Assembly: GCA_017654935.2 (NCBI GenBank)
Contig: CM065710.1
Coordinates: 15,071,873-15,135,872 of the forward strand
Reading direction: 5' to 3'
Length of the DNA stretch: 64,000 nucleotides
Source of the DNA: Phymorhynchus buccinoides
Lineage: Eukaryota; Mollusca; Gastropoda; Neogastropoda; Raphitomidae
This document shows, one piece after another, positions 20,735 to 30,829 of the stretch (positions within the stretch are counted from its first letter, which is position 1; the number at the start of each line of letters is the position of its first letter). The position numbers and the translations under genes were made by a program. The notes under the pieces are model-generated. The model saw only the letters and a program-made list of their open reading frames with translations, was not told the origin of the DNA and made no database searches.

Positions 20735-23700
20735 TTATTCTGCCAAAAATCTGTTTGACAGTTGGCTGAAATTACTAATAGACTCAAGTATTGTTCTATT
20801 TTCACTTTGGTTTTTATCACAGCTTCCGAACAAAAGCAATGATACATTTATTTTGACATCGTCTGGTAATAAGTCGATAGTCTGTCTACGGGCTTGTTGG
20901 AAAAGGGGACAGTGAAAGAGAAAATGACATGCATCTTCTACAGGTGCGTTGCAAGTACAAGCTGGGTTGTTCAGAATATGTCGTTGGAATAAATCATTAC
21001 GCAAATCACTCATTTGGAGTCTTAATTTACAAATAATTATTTCAGACAGTCGATCTTGTAAGTAGTAATAAGGGGGAACTGTGCTATCGTCGCTACTGAG
21101 AAAACGCTTTAAGACACTGAGAGAATCGCACTGCTTGATATTCTCCGGAAGGCTATTCCAAAGGACAGTAGTGGATGGAAAATAAGAGGATTTATAAAGT
21201 TCTAATCTACATCTAGGCACTTGTCTCTCTAGGGGATATCGTCTATGGTAGGGATTGATTGATGCAACTAGTTGGGGGAGGCAATTGATTAAATACATAG
21301 GTACAGAACCGTTGACAATTTTGTAATACAAAATTATTTTATGACGACGCCGCCTTTCTTTTAAAAATGTGAATCCTGTTTCAGTATACAGCTTTTGATG
21401 GCTAGTCCCTCGGACTGAGCCAGTAATTGTTCTGAGTGCATCCAGATGTATTTGTTCAAGATCTTCTGCTTGTTTTTGCGTGCAGTTGTCCCATACCACA
21501 TCTGAAAAGTCTAAATGGGGCAAAATAAACGATTTATACATTGTTACAAGCGCTTTACGACTTAGTCGGTATTTGTATGACCTAAGGCAAGCAACAAGTG
21601 TGCGACACTTAGATAGAATAGATTTGATATGGAGATTCCACTTGCAATTATTTTGAATGATAACTCCTAGATGTTTGTGGTTGTCTGTCTCTTGAAGTAC
21701 TACATCGTTAAATATTAATGGTTGTGTGTGAGGAAGTGCTTTGTTAGAGATTGTCATCAATTCAGTTTTGGTTTGATTAAATTTAACTTTCCATGTTGAT
21801 GCCCATCTGTTAATCTTTTCTAAATCCGAATTTAAAATTTCTGTTCGTATGTCAGTATTTTCAAGGCCTAAATACATACTAGTATCATCAGCAAAAAGCT
21901 TGATGATAGATTCAATGTCATTTACAATATCATTAATATAGACAAGAAAGAGTAGAGGTCCGAGGACAGAACCTTGAGGGACGCCTGCCGACACAGGGAG
22001 ATAAGGGGATTTACTACCTTTTAGAACAACTGCTTGCGTGCGCTCCCTTAAATAGTCAGCAAACCACTCAAGCAACTGTCCACGAATACCAAGTGCAAAG
22101 AGTTTGTACAGCAAAGCTTGGTGCCACACTTTGTCAAACGCCTTAGATATGTCAAAGAAAACTACCTGCCCGGTTGTCTTAGAATCTAAAAATTTGCAAA
22201 AGTCGTCATAAATACCTAACAATTGATAGACGGTAGAGTCTTTGGGGATAAATCCAGATTGTGCTGTGGTTAAAAGGTTATTGTCGTTAAGGTATTTGAA
22301 GACATGTTTTTGCACACATTTTTCCATAACTTTGCCTATACAACTCAATAAAGATATGGGACGGTAGTTGTCACACTTTTGTTTATCTCCCTTTTTGAAT
22401 ATGGGAGTGACATGGGCCACCTTCCAAACAGATGGAAATGTGCTTTCTGTTAACGAACGATTAAACAGGCGTGTCAGGGGCTCACAAATAACATCAGCAG
22501 CAGCTATTAGTATTTTATTATGAATTAAGTCAGGGCCCACAGCTTTACCAGGGTCGAGATTTTTCAATACATCAAGAACGACATCTGGTGTAAGAACTAA
22601 TTGGTTTATGGAGCCTTGAAATTCGTTAAGTCTAGGAAATGTTTCATCTGTATTATCCATGGAGCATTGAGCAGAAAAATATTTATTGAATGCATTAGCC
22701 TTTTCCTTAGGAGTGTAACAGGTTGCGTTATTATCTTGAATTGGAGGAATTTCACCTTGTGGCATGTTTTTATTTGAAATGAATGTTTTTACAAGCTTCC
22801 ACCAATCCTTAGAGCCAAAACGATTTGGGGAAGAAATACGGTTATCTAAATCCGATATATACTCAACTTTTCTTATTCTAATTTTATCTGTAAGGTCGTT
22901 ACGGACACGACGAAACAGAGCCCAGGTCCTTTCAAAATTTAAAAGTTTTGCAAGTTTGTGGATTGTGTTTTTCTTTTTAATTAGTTTTTTAATTTCTATC
23001 GTGATCCACGGAGCATCTCGGTCATCTATTTTAACCTCTTTCACTGGCATACAGGTTTTTGCTATAGTCATTAGTTGATCTGAGAATTTTTCAGCAACTT
23101 CATCAATTGATTCAATTGATAATATTTCTTCCCAGGCAACATTTGTTAGTTCTGTTATCAGTTTTTGGACATCTAATTTGGAGTAGTTAAATATTGTGCG
23201 TTTGTAACTGGTTCTAAGTGTATTTTGGTGTTTGAGAACAACATATGGGCATGAATGATCGCTACAAATTGGAGGTAATACATCTTTGGCTTGGATCAAG
23301 TCAGGACATGGTGTTAATATAAGATCAATTATTGTAGATGTATGTTCAGTGGTGCGGGTTGGCTTGTTGACTAACTGGAATAAGTTATTAGTAAAAATGA
23401 TGTGCTGAAGAGGAGGCGGGGGCTGGTTGGTACAATCAGCATTAAAATCTCCAAGAATTATGTATGGATGAGGCGTGTTTCCTGCGAGTTGGACTGATTG
23501 GTCAACTAAATTCCAGTAGTTTACAGCTGCATCAGGTGGCCTATAGAATGTTCCTAACAGTAAAGTGTTTTGGTCCAACTTAGTCTCCACCCACACTGCC
23601 TCTAGGTCCGGCACACACAGGTCAGGTCTAGGTTTACAAACTAAATTAAATTTCAAGTACACTGCAACACCGCCGTGTTGGTCACCAGGCCTGTCATGCC

Positions 23701-24253
23701 TAATAGGGGGTTGGAAACCAGGGATTAGTATTTGGTTATCTGGAGTAGCTTCTGAAAACCAGGTTTCAGATACAGTTATTATATCAAAGCAGCTTGCTTC
23801 GCATTGGACTAATGGGATCTTTCTTGTTAGACTACGTGCATTGATATGAATCGCAGATAATCCTTCTAATTTGATGTCAACTGGACCTGGATTGGGATGA
23901 ACATTCCCCGACAGTTGCAGTAGTAACTGAACAACCAACATCACAAAGAAATAGACTGTCAAGCTGTTAAGTCCACCATGCACATGGGTACTAGTCACAT
24001 TAAATGGAGTTGGAGTTAAAGAATCACTATACGACTGTTTGTATTTACTCAGTGTTATGCTAGGAATGAAATAGTCAAACATTATAAAAAGAAACAATGC
24101 AAAGGTCAGTGCCGAATGCCCGTGCATTACCAACAGAAGGACAGAGTTTACATTTCCAGTAGTAATAAAGGACAGTTTATGTGTTGACAGTTTGAGAGCC
24201 CTGGGGTAAAACACTCCGATTCCAGCTCTGAACTGTACTAAACAACAAGTCAT
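20735..24253 (-). CDS. LINE ORF2-type polyprotein: endonuclease + reverse transcriptase (CR1/Jockey-like), apparently intact
   Basis: A continuous 1,172-codon frame. An N-terminal hydrophobic stretch (about residues 95-114) is followed by NVHPNPGP at 117-124, a 2A-like end. The apurinic-type endonuclease domain runs to about residue 340, with HINARSL, SETW (162-165), GTFYRPP (234-240), LGDFNAD (267-273) and SDHS (331-334). The reverse transcriptase shows NYRPISLL (629-636), FFDISKAFDKVW (699-710), GVPQGSVLGP (757-766) and FADD (787-790). A C-x-C...H...C zinc-knuckle-like motif lies at about 1,099-1,115. The protein nicks target DNA and copies its own RNA. No stop or frameshift is seen, so the insertion is young. 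It lies in the same strand sense as the receptor exons, inside their large intron. No ORF1 was found upstream. Confidence 0.93.
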   Translation of the reverse strand: MTCCLVQFRAGIGVFYPRALKLSTHKLSFITTGNVNSVLLLVMHGHSALTFALFLFIMFDYFIPSITLSKYKQSYSDSLTPTPFNVTSTHVHGGLNSLTVYFFVMLVVQLLLQLSGNVHPNPGPVDIKLEGLSAIHINARSLTRKIPLVQCEASCFDIITVSETWFSEATPDNQILIPGFQPPIRHDRPGDQHGGVAVYLKFNLVCKPRPDLCVPDLEAVWVETKLDQNTLLLGTFYRPPDAAVNYWNLVDQSVQLAGNTPHPYIILGDFNADCTNQPPPPLQHIIFTNNLFQLVNKPTRTTEHTSTIIDLILTPCPDLIQAKDVLPPICSDHSCPYVVLKHQNTLRTSYKRTIFNYSKLDVQKLITELTNVAWEEILSIESIDEVAEKFSDQLMTIAKTCMPVKEVKIDDRDAPWITIEIKKLIKKKNTIHKLAKLLNFERTWALFRRVRNDLTDKIRIRKVEYISDLDNRISSPNRFGSKDWWKLVKTFISNKNMPQGEIPPIQDNNATCYTPKEKANAFNKYFSAQCSMDNTDETFPRLNEFQGSINQLVLTPDVVLDVLKNLDPGKAVGPDLIHNKILIAAADVICEPLTRLFNRSLTESTFPSVWKVAHVTPIFKKGDKQKCDNYRPISLLSCIGKVMEKCVQKHVFKYLNDNNLLTTAQSGFIPKDSTVYQLLGIYDDFCKFLDSKTTGQVVFFDISKAFDKVWHQALLYKLFALGIRGQLLEWFADYLRERTQAVVLKGSKSPYLPVSAGVPQGSVLGPLLFLVYINDIVNDIESIIKLFADDTSMYLGLENTDIRTEILNSDLEKINRWASTWKVKFNQTKTELMTISNKALPHTQPLIFNDVVLQETDNHKHLGVIIQNNCKWNLHIKSILSKCRTLVACLRSYKYRLSRKALVTMYKSFILPHLDFSDVVWDNCTQKQAEDLEQIHLDALRTITGSVRGTSHQKLYTETGFTFLKERRRRHKIILYYKIVNGSVPMYLINCLPQLVASINPYHRRYPLERQVPRCRLELYKSSYFPSTTVLWNSLPENIKQCDSLSVLKRFLSSDDSTVPPYYYLQDRLSEIIICKLRLQMSDLRNDLFQRHILNNPACTCNAPVEDACHFLFHCPLFQQARRQTIDLLPDDVKINVSLLLFGSCDKNQSENRTILESISNFSQLSNRFLAE

Positions 24254-24676
24254 GTCACAGCTCGAAGCAAAAAATCAAACAATTCAGATGTTGGAACCGG
24301 AGTGTTGTCACTTGTGATGCCTAACACTATGTTGACATGACTGATGGAATTAACCGAGAAATGCATTTACCCATTTCTCTTTTTTAAAAATCACAAACAA
24401 AAATCAATATTCATTAGACAGGACAACAAGAGAACTTATATAAAACCCAATCTTAATTAAAGGACAAAAATGCACCCAAAAAATACACAGACAAAATTGT
24501 GACGGATGACTAAGGAAAGTAATGAAACGCTATTGTTTGTTTCTTTTCAGAGTAAATGATATTAGTTCATGAAAAAAAAAATGTTTCGTGAGGTGAGTAT
24601 GACTGTCAGAGTCATCCTGAAAAAGAACACACGGGAAAATCAGTTATGGAAACTGAACTTGTTTAGTATGTTGACC
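24254..24676. other. Upstream region of the LINE, no gene recognised
   Basis: AT-rich. May contain the 5' UTR of the LINE; no ORF1 or recognisable promoter. Confidence 0.4.
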
Positions 24677-25483
24677 CTATTTGACAAAAATATAATCTAA
24701 AGAATTTAAAAAAATTAATGAAACGCTGTCCTCCGTAGCCATTGCCAGGTCTGGTGTGCTCGTGGTTTTGCAAGCTTGATGGAGACAGGTTGGCTTGTCA
24801 TCTGGCTTGTTGATGAGGACCAGACTGTTCTCGATCATCCAGTCCTCTATTTCCTCTCCTCTGTTATTCAGGTCCTGATACCCCCAGCTGGGTGAGTGGC
24901 CGTTGAAGTCGCCAGCTATCAGTAGGTTCTTGGTGGTCAGAGGAAGAGTGTGTAGTTGCAGGTCTTTGTCAGGTGGGCTGTACAAGTTGGTGATGGTGAT
25001 TTATCTCCCTTGGAGGACGACTTTTACAGCGAGGAATTCTGTGTCACCCTCCGATCTCCCAATCTCCACCGCAGGAATGTTGTTCCTTATGTGAGTGAGG
25101 ATGCCCCCCTTGGAACGATTGGTTCTGTCATGCCGTAAGAGCTCATATCCCCTAACAGAAAAGCGATGAGCATCTGTAGGATGGGTTTCTTGGATACAGA
25201 TGATGTCTACTTTCTCTTGCTTGAGGAACTCGTGAAGCTCGGGTTTCTTCTTGCGAAGGCCCTCATGGTCCCACTGTGCGAAGACAAGCGGAGCAACTGA
25301 AATATCCGGCTGACCTTTTTGGCTGATGGAGTGACGTTGTTGCTGCCTTCTATCATCGACTCCCTGAAATGCTTTTCTAGTAGCTGCGGTTGGGCCCCTT
25401 TGAGGCTTAAGGCCTGGTGCTGTCACTGCCTGGGAAACCACGGGACCAACGCCATACCATCGACTATTCATCTGCCAAGCCAT
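24677..25483 (-). pseudogene. LINE endonuclease-domain fragment, frameshifted
   Basis: A minus-strand frame from 25,483 gives LVFAQWDHEGLRKKKPELHE, VDIICIQETHPT, YELLRHDRTNRSKGGILTHI and EFLAVKVVL. After a break near 25,000, a second frame gives YSPPDKDLQLHT, NLLIAGDFNGHSPSWGYQ and TSTPDLAMA. These are the ETH, GGI.., AGDFN and PDL blocks of an AP-type endonuclease from a LINE of a different family than the intact one next door. The catalytic D and N of GDFN remain, but no RT follows. Truncated and dead. Confidence 0.78.
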
Positions 25484-26329
25484 ATAGGGTGGGCTGAAAG
25501 AGCTTCCAAATATCTTTTGGCAAACACATTTTCTTCAATTTCTTGATTTTGCAACATAGCCATCTTCAGTAGATATAGATACTCGAATCCCATCAACTAG
25601 AGCACAAATAAACCTAAAGACTTGTAACTGGCTGTTTTAGAACTGTATGGCAGGAATAGTTATAGATTTATGTTAAGAATTAAAAACAAACCTAAGAAAA
25701 CTAAGTAAACTCCCCATCCGGGAGAACAAAAATGAAAGTTGGCATACGTCTTGCTTATGGCAAAGCAAAACTCTAAGGTGGCTGGCAGCTTCTGCCTTTC
25801 TTCTTTTTTGTGTGCTGTCCTATCATCTAGGCCATACAGTGGCGTTGCTCCCACGCCGCTCATTCCGAATCCCAATTCGCAGCCACACCCCGGCTTGTTC
25901 AGGTCGCAGAATCCGAGACCAGCAGTCCAAGGGGAGCGAATCTATGTTCGGCCATCAGGAGGCAGCCAACCGAGGAGACGCTGCACTGCTGCTGAGTAAC
26001 TTCGGTGGAGTTCAGTGGAGCCTGTTCAGAACACCACCTACTAAGCCCCCTGCTGACGATGCTATTCTCTTAGTCGCAGAGCCAGCGTGAGTGAGGTCCT
26101 CCCCCGAGGGCGCCACCACGACCGTCCACCGACAGCTCCCCAGAACACACTAATCCCCATGGCTTTGACCCGAACGCACCAAGGCATAGACTGGATTGGA
26201 AACCGAAACTGAGGTCACCATGAGTGCAGGGCATGCAAAGCCATGGAAATTTAGACATTTGTTTTTCTTTTTTTTAATGATTGATTGAATTGAGGCAGAT
26301 GACTATGATGATGATGATGCTATGGAGTT
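25484..26329. other. No gene recognised; repeat-like
   Basis: GGTGGCTGGCAGCTTCTGCC near 25,777 resembles GGCGGCTGGTAGCTTGTGCC at 26,629 next to the tRNA-like head, so this interval may be part of a composite element. Short frames at 25,739-26,090 lack domains. Confidence 0.35.
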
Positions 26330-26640
26330 CCGTATCGGTCTGAGACTGCAAGACAGGGTTGTATTCTACGCTTCCTTTCATAATGATACCCCGGCGTTAA
26401 CCAGGCCTGAGGACTACAGATACCTGCAGTATTGGTCTTGAAATCAGAGCAACACTCTCAGAATCGCATCCGTTAAGCGGATGAAGCTCGACTGTGTGGC
26501 TTCAGTCTTCCCATAGCCACTCACTCTGGGTAGGAGTCGGTCCAGGAACGAAAAAACCCTCGCCTCTGATGGGATTCGAACCCAAGTCCTCCCAGCCAGT
26601 AGTCCGCGACGCTAACCACTATGCCAGGGCGGCTGGTAGC
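26330..26640 (-). mobile_element. tRNA-derived SINE, second family
   Basis: Minus-strand head: CTGGCATAGTGGTTAGCGTC (A-box) and GGGTTCGAATCCCATC (B-box). The body continues through CGAGCTTCATCCGCTTAACG and CAAGACCAATACTGCAGGTA. The head is unlike that of the SINE at 3,968. Imperfect pairing and an attached body mark a retroposon, not a tRNA gene. Confidence 0.65.
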
Positions 26641-26896
26641 TTGTGCCTTTCTTACCCCATGTTCATAAAAGATTTAAAAACAAACAAACAAACCATAATA
26701 CTGAGAGTTGAATGCCAAAAGGACTATCACATTTCTCAGTAAAATACTAAAAAACGTACTATGCCAACAATGAAGAATGCTGATACCACCTCGTGACATT
26801 TAACTGGAAAGAATAATGGTATTTTTAAAACATTCAATCATCAAAATGTGAATAACTGTGTTTGAAAAGACGTAAACAATAGTAATTCAACTAAGA

Positions 26897-27195
26897 TTCT
26901 TCTTCTTGTTCTTCTGCGTTCCCAGGCCATATGGCCACACTGGGTAAGGTACGTATGTGTCCGATTTTCAGTTTGCACTGGTCTCCCCGCTGCGTACAGC
27001 CGACACATTCCGATTTCGGAGGTGCTCAAAGGAGAACAATTATTTGGAAGATTTGTTTTTAAGGCAGGAGAATGGGCCAATAAGTCAGAAAGATAGTAGA
27101 TGACAGAAAGCAAAAGGGAAAAGGCAGAGTCAAAGAGAGTGGCAGATTAGAGGAAGTAACAAGCACAGAACCTCTAGAATGTGGGGTAACTATTT
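26897..27195. mobile_element. TTC-headed interspersed repeat, copy 2
   Basis: Same ordered blocks as 16,983-17,275: TTCTTCTGCGTTCCC, CACATTCCGATTTCGGAGG, GGAGAATGGGCC, AGTCAGAAAGATAGTAGATG, AAAGGCAGAGTCAAAGAGAG. About 85% alike by eye. Confidence 0.75.
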
Positions 27196-27486
27196 TTTAC
27201 GAACTACTTTAAGAATGAGGCAGATATCGCCCCAGGTTTCATTCATGTTTTGGATGACGGGGTTCAAGCATCGGGATGTACGTAACTTCAATACGTCCCT
27301 GACAGTTCACCCGGACGATGATTGAGGGCAAACATCCTGATTTGAGTTTGTTAGGGTCTAGACTACTAAAAAAAATATTGTCTACAAAAATCCGCAGGTG
27401 GGTTCATGATTTCTATTCCTGGCTCACGGCCTACTCGCTTGTAAGACCTACTTCTCTGAGACAATGCCCTTCTTTGTAAGTATTAA

Positions 27487-27724
27487 CCCTTTCACCGCTA
27501 AAGTCGCATTTTAGCACCACAGTGATTTAACACCTATGTCACTAAAAGGCATCAAATTGGGGTCTACTATCCAAACACCCTATTGTCTTAGTTTTGGGAA
27601 GTAAGGATAGACATTATTTTATATATGTCACATAATAATCCCCAATACTGCAAATGGATTTTGTTCTCTACTCAGATAAATGTAATGGACAATTTTGACC
27701 GAAAAATGGCTGGCGGTGAAAGGG
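27487..27724. mobile_element. piggyBac-type MITE, copy 1
   Basis: Flanked by TTAA on both sides; termini CCCTTTCACCGC and GCGGTGAAAGGG. TTAA with CCCTTT ends is characteristic of piggyBac. 238 bp, non-coding. A related copy in reverse orientation lies at 61,350-61,596. Confidence 0.85.
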
Positions 27725-27728
27725 TTAA

Positions 27729-28535
27729 AATCACGCCCGTTATGCACATCCCCAGTATTGTTATTGTCTATAAGAGGCTATGCCTAATTAGACGTTAAGC
27801 CAACCATTGAGAGAGAGAGAGATGCAACTCCCCCCTCCCCCCATTTTGGATTATATTTTAAGGGCTTATAAGGGACGTTCCACTGTAGAACAAATAGTAA
27901 AAAATAAAAAATAAAACCATGTGGTGAGAAATGGTAATCAGTCTTAGCTTACAAGGAAAGCAAACTTTCACGCGTCTGCAATACAATGCTATGGAACATA
28001 GATAAAAATTAAAAAAGACAGTGCATGGGAAAAACAGACATAAGGGAATATTGGCATAAATTGAGATTTTAAGTTTGTGTGGTGGAGCAAAGATTGCTTG
28101 TTAATACACAGAAAACCAAACTGAGTTATCTCGTCTATTTTTTTAATTTTATAATTATTTGAAATTTGGCATTCGAAATACATCATTTGCAAAAATTGGG
28201 CATAGAAGATACAACTTTGCCTCTTTGTTTCTATTGACTTGATTTAGAAAACAATCAAATAAACAAAGAAATCATTCAAAATTGTCTTTCATGTTGTGGA
28301 TACTGGTAGAATACATAACAATAGACATAAATATGCCCTAGTTAGAAAATTGATATTTTAGGGGTTGTTGACTAATTTTGTCTCTTGCTCAAAACCTTCT
28401 GAGCGACTTATGTAGGTTTTCCCCATGCATCATCACTTAATGTCATTCAATGAGCCCGGATGGAGTGGGATACATTAATGATTACTTCTTGCCCTTGTGG
28501 AACAGCCAGGCGTCGATGAACATCCCCCTGCTATA
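27729..28535. other. No gene recognised
   Basis: AT-rich, C-run near 27,830 and a short GA tract at 27,810. No exon or known repeat recognised. Confidence 0.4.
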
Positions 28536-28634
28536 TTTCAGGATGATCTTGATGACTTGACCCGCTGGAACCTGCATTATTGGAGAGGTATTGTTAAAGT
28601 AGACGATGGTGATGATGATGATGATGATGACGAC

Positions 28635-28675
<41 letters not shown>

Positions 28676-28727
28676 CGACGACGACGACGACGATGATGAT
28701 GATGATGATGACGACGACGACGACGAC

Positions 28728-28787
<60 letters not shown>

Positions 28788-28866
28788 GATGATGATGATG
28801 ATGACGACGACGACGACGACGATGACGATGACGATGACGATGATGATGGTGATGATGATGCATATC

Positions 28867-28928
<62 letters not shown>

Positions 28929-29019
28929 CGATGATAAACATGCCGTTGTTATCTTTCAGGATGACCTTGATGACTTGACCCGCTGGAACCTGCATTATTG
29001 GAGAGGTATTGTTAAAGTA

Positions 29020-29085
<66 letters not shown>

Positions 29086-29145
29086 AAAGATGATGATGAT
29101 GATGATGATGGTGATGGTGATGAAGATGATGATGATGATGTCAAA
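28536..29145 (+). repeat. GAT/GAC trinucleotide array with two embedded 68-bp modules
   Basis: GAT and GAC units occupy 28,603-28,952 and 29,020-29,145, giving poly-Asp frames. Two almost identical modules, 28,536-28,603 and 28,953-29,020, open with TTTCAG and read DDLDDLTRWNLHYWR before GAGAG|GTATTG. Each looks like a 46-bp exon with acceptor and donor, but the pair is more simply a duplicated minisatellite unit. Only one difference is seen in the core (GATGAT versus GATGAC). Confidence 0.8.
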
Positions 29146-29195
29146 TAATCATGAGTAGTGTTGGTAGCAGCATGTTTGAACGAATGAAAACAACA

Positions 29196-29229
<34 letters not shown>

Positions 29230-29451
29230 AACAATCACATTTTGTTGGACATTATAATGCGACTAAGATCTTGGAAGCTGGAGTCAAACTCGTTTGGCGT
29301 CACAAACTATTCAAAGTTGAAAAAGAATGCGATAAGAGTCCTGATGGAATTGGTTCTAGGGCCGTGGGTGGATGCCTCGTGTCTCCATACGGGGAGCTGG
29401 ACAACCCCGCCCTTCCACGAGTCTCACCCCGTGGGGATACCGGGGCGGCGG

Positions 29452-29453
<2 letters not shown>

Positions 29454-29535
<82 letters not shown>
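29454..29535. repeat. GT microsatellite
   Basis: About 40 uninterrupted GT units. Confidence 0.95.
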
Positions 29536-29559
29536 TTTCGTGCAAATAGTTTCCCCCAC

Positions 29560-29865
29560 ATATAGAAGTTATGTGCTTGTAACGTCCTCTACTCTGTCAC
29601 TCTCTTTGACGCTGCCTTTTTCCTTTCTGTCATCGACTGTTTTTCTGACTTATTGGCCCATTCTCCTGCATTTGTTTTTCTCCCCACCCAAAACATCTTC
29701 CAAATAATTTCCCCCTACGAGCTCCTCCCAAGTCGGAATGAGTCGGCTGCATGCATCAGGGAGGGAGACCAGTGACAACTGAAAACTGGACACATACGTA
29801 CCGTACCCATTATGGCCTATGGTCTGGAGTGCAGAAGACGATGACGGAATCGGTTCGTAATTATG
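29560..29865. mobile_element. TTC-headed interspersed repeat, copy 3 (inverted)
   Basis: Reverse-oriented copy: TCTTTGACGCTGCCTTTTTC, GGCCCATTCTCCTGCATTTG, ATCTTCCAAATAAT, and GGACACATACGTACC near the end. Its GAA-tail side lies at the high-coordinate end (CAGAAGACGATGACG). Confidence 0.7.
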
Positions 29866-29929
29866 GATATGTTTGTATAAACTCTTCTTGGTTTGCTATG
29901 AAAAGAATAATAAATTAAAAATAAACACG

Positions 29930-30032
<103 letters not shown>

Positions 30033-30146
30033 AACATAATAAATAATTAGTATTAAAAAAAAAAAACCAATATAAATTAAATAAAACTGATAAGAAAATG
30101 AATAAATAAACAAACAAACAACACAACACAAGTTGATATTATTCAC

Positions 30147-30499
30147 CTTAATAGAAATGTGACAATTCCCGCCATGCCAACCGGCATCCGGCAAAATCGC
30201 AACGTGCTTGAATTTCGGATACAGTGCTTCGCTTTGATTGCTAAAACACTTGTCCTTGTACATATTTCTCATCTTAATGCTGTACACTTCGTTATCCCCG
30301 AACTGTTCCAGTCTTGGACATGGAGGGGGGTCTGTTGGTGTCAGCGGTACTGGTGGTGGTGGCACAATGGTACGAGTACCATCTTCGTCACTCCTGGAAG
30401 TGATGGTGGTCAAAGGACTGTTGGTGATTTTGGCGTTTGAGGTCTCGTTTTTCGAACTGAACGAAGAAGTTGCAGGGAAGCCGCTGTAGTCGGTGGAAG
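30147..30499 (-). CDS. Receptor exon: Ser/Thr/Pro linker plus cysteine-containing segment (partial gene)
   Basis: A 353-bp minus-strand exon with acceptor TTTTCTTGCAG and donor ATTAAG|GTGAAT, open throughout. The first half is Ser/Thr-rich and ends in TIVPPPPVPLTPTDPPPCP. The second half is structured: RLEQFGDNEVYSIKM, DKCFSNQSEALYPKFKHV, then GWHGGNCHISIK. Three cysteines and an HGGNC end suggest an extracellular module, possibly the start of a CUB-like domain, but I do not recognise it with certainty. It is the first exon found in the minus-strand series and is separated from the next by about 10 kb of intron holding a LINE, repeats and MITEs. Confidence 0.5.
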
Positions 30500-30675
30500 C
30501 TGCAAGAAAATGACGATTTATGACGATGACGATGACGACGACGATGATGATGATGAGGAGGAGGAGGAGGAGGATGAATGAAGAGGATGAGGAGGAGAGG
30601 GATAGAAAATCAAGATAGAAAAAAACACTAACAAAACAAATATAAGGTTAAGCGAGAGATAAACAATTGGGCTGA

Positions 30676-30806
<131 letters not shown>

Positions 30807-30829
30807 GTGGGTGTGCAAAGTTTGTCTAG

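Noticed and set aside
26560..26640. Functional tRNA gene on the minus strand
   Set aside because: Same reasoning: SINE head with attached body and mismatched stems.
28497..28871. Poly-Asp frame
   Set aside because: GAT/GAC microsatellite; the only complex sequence in it is the duplicated module reported separately.
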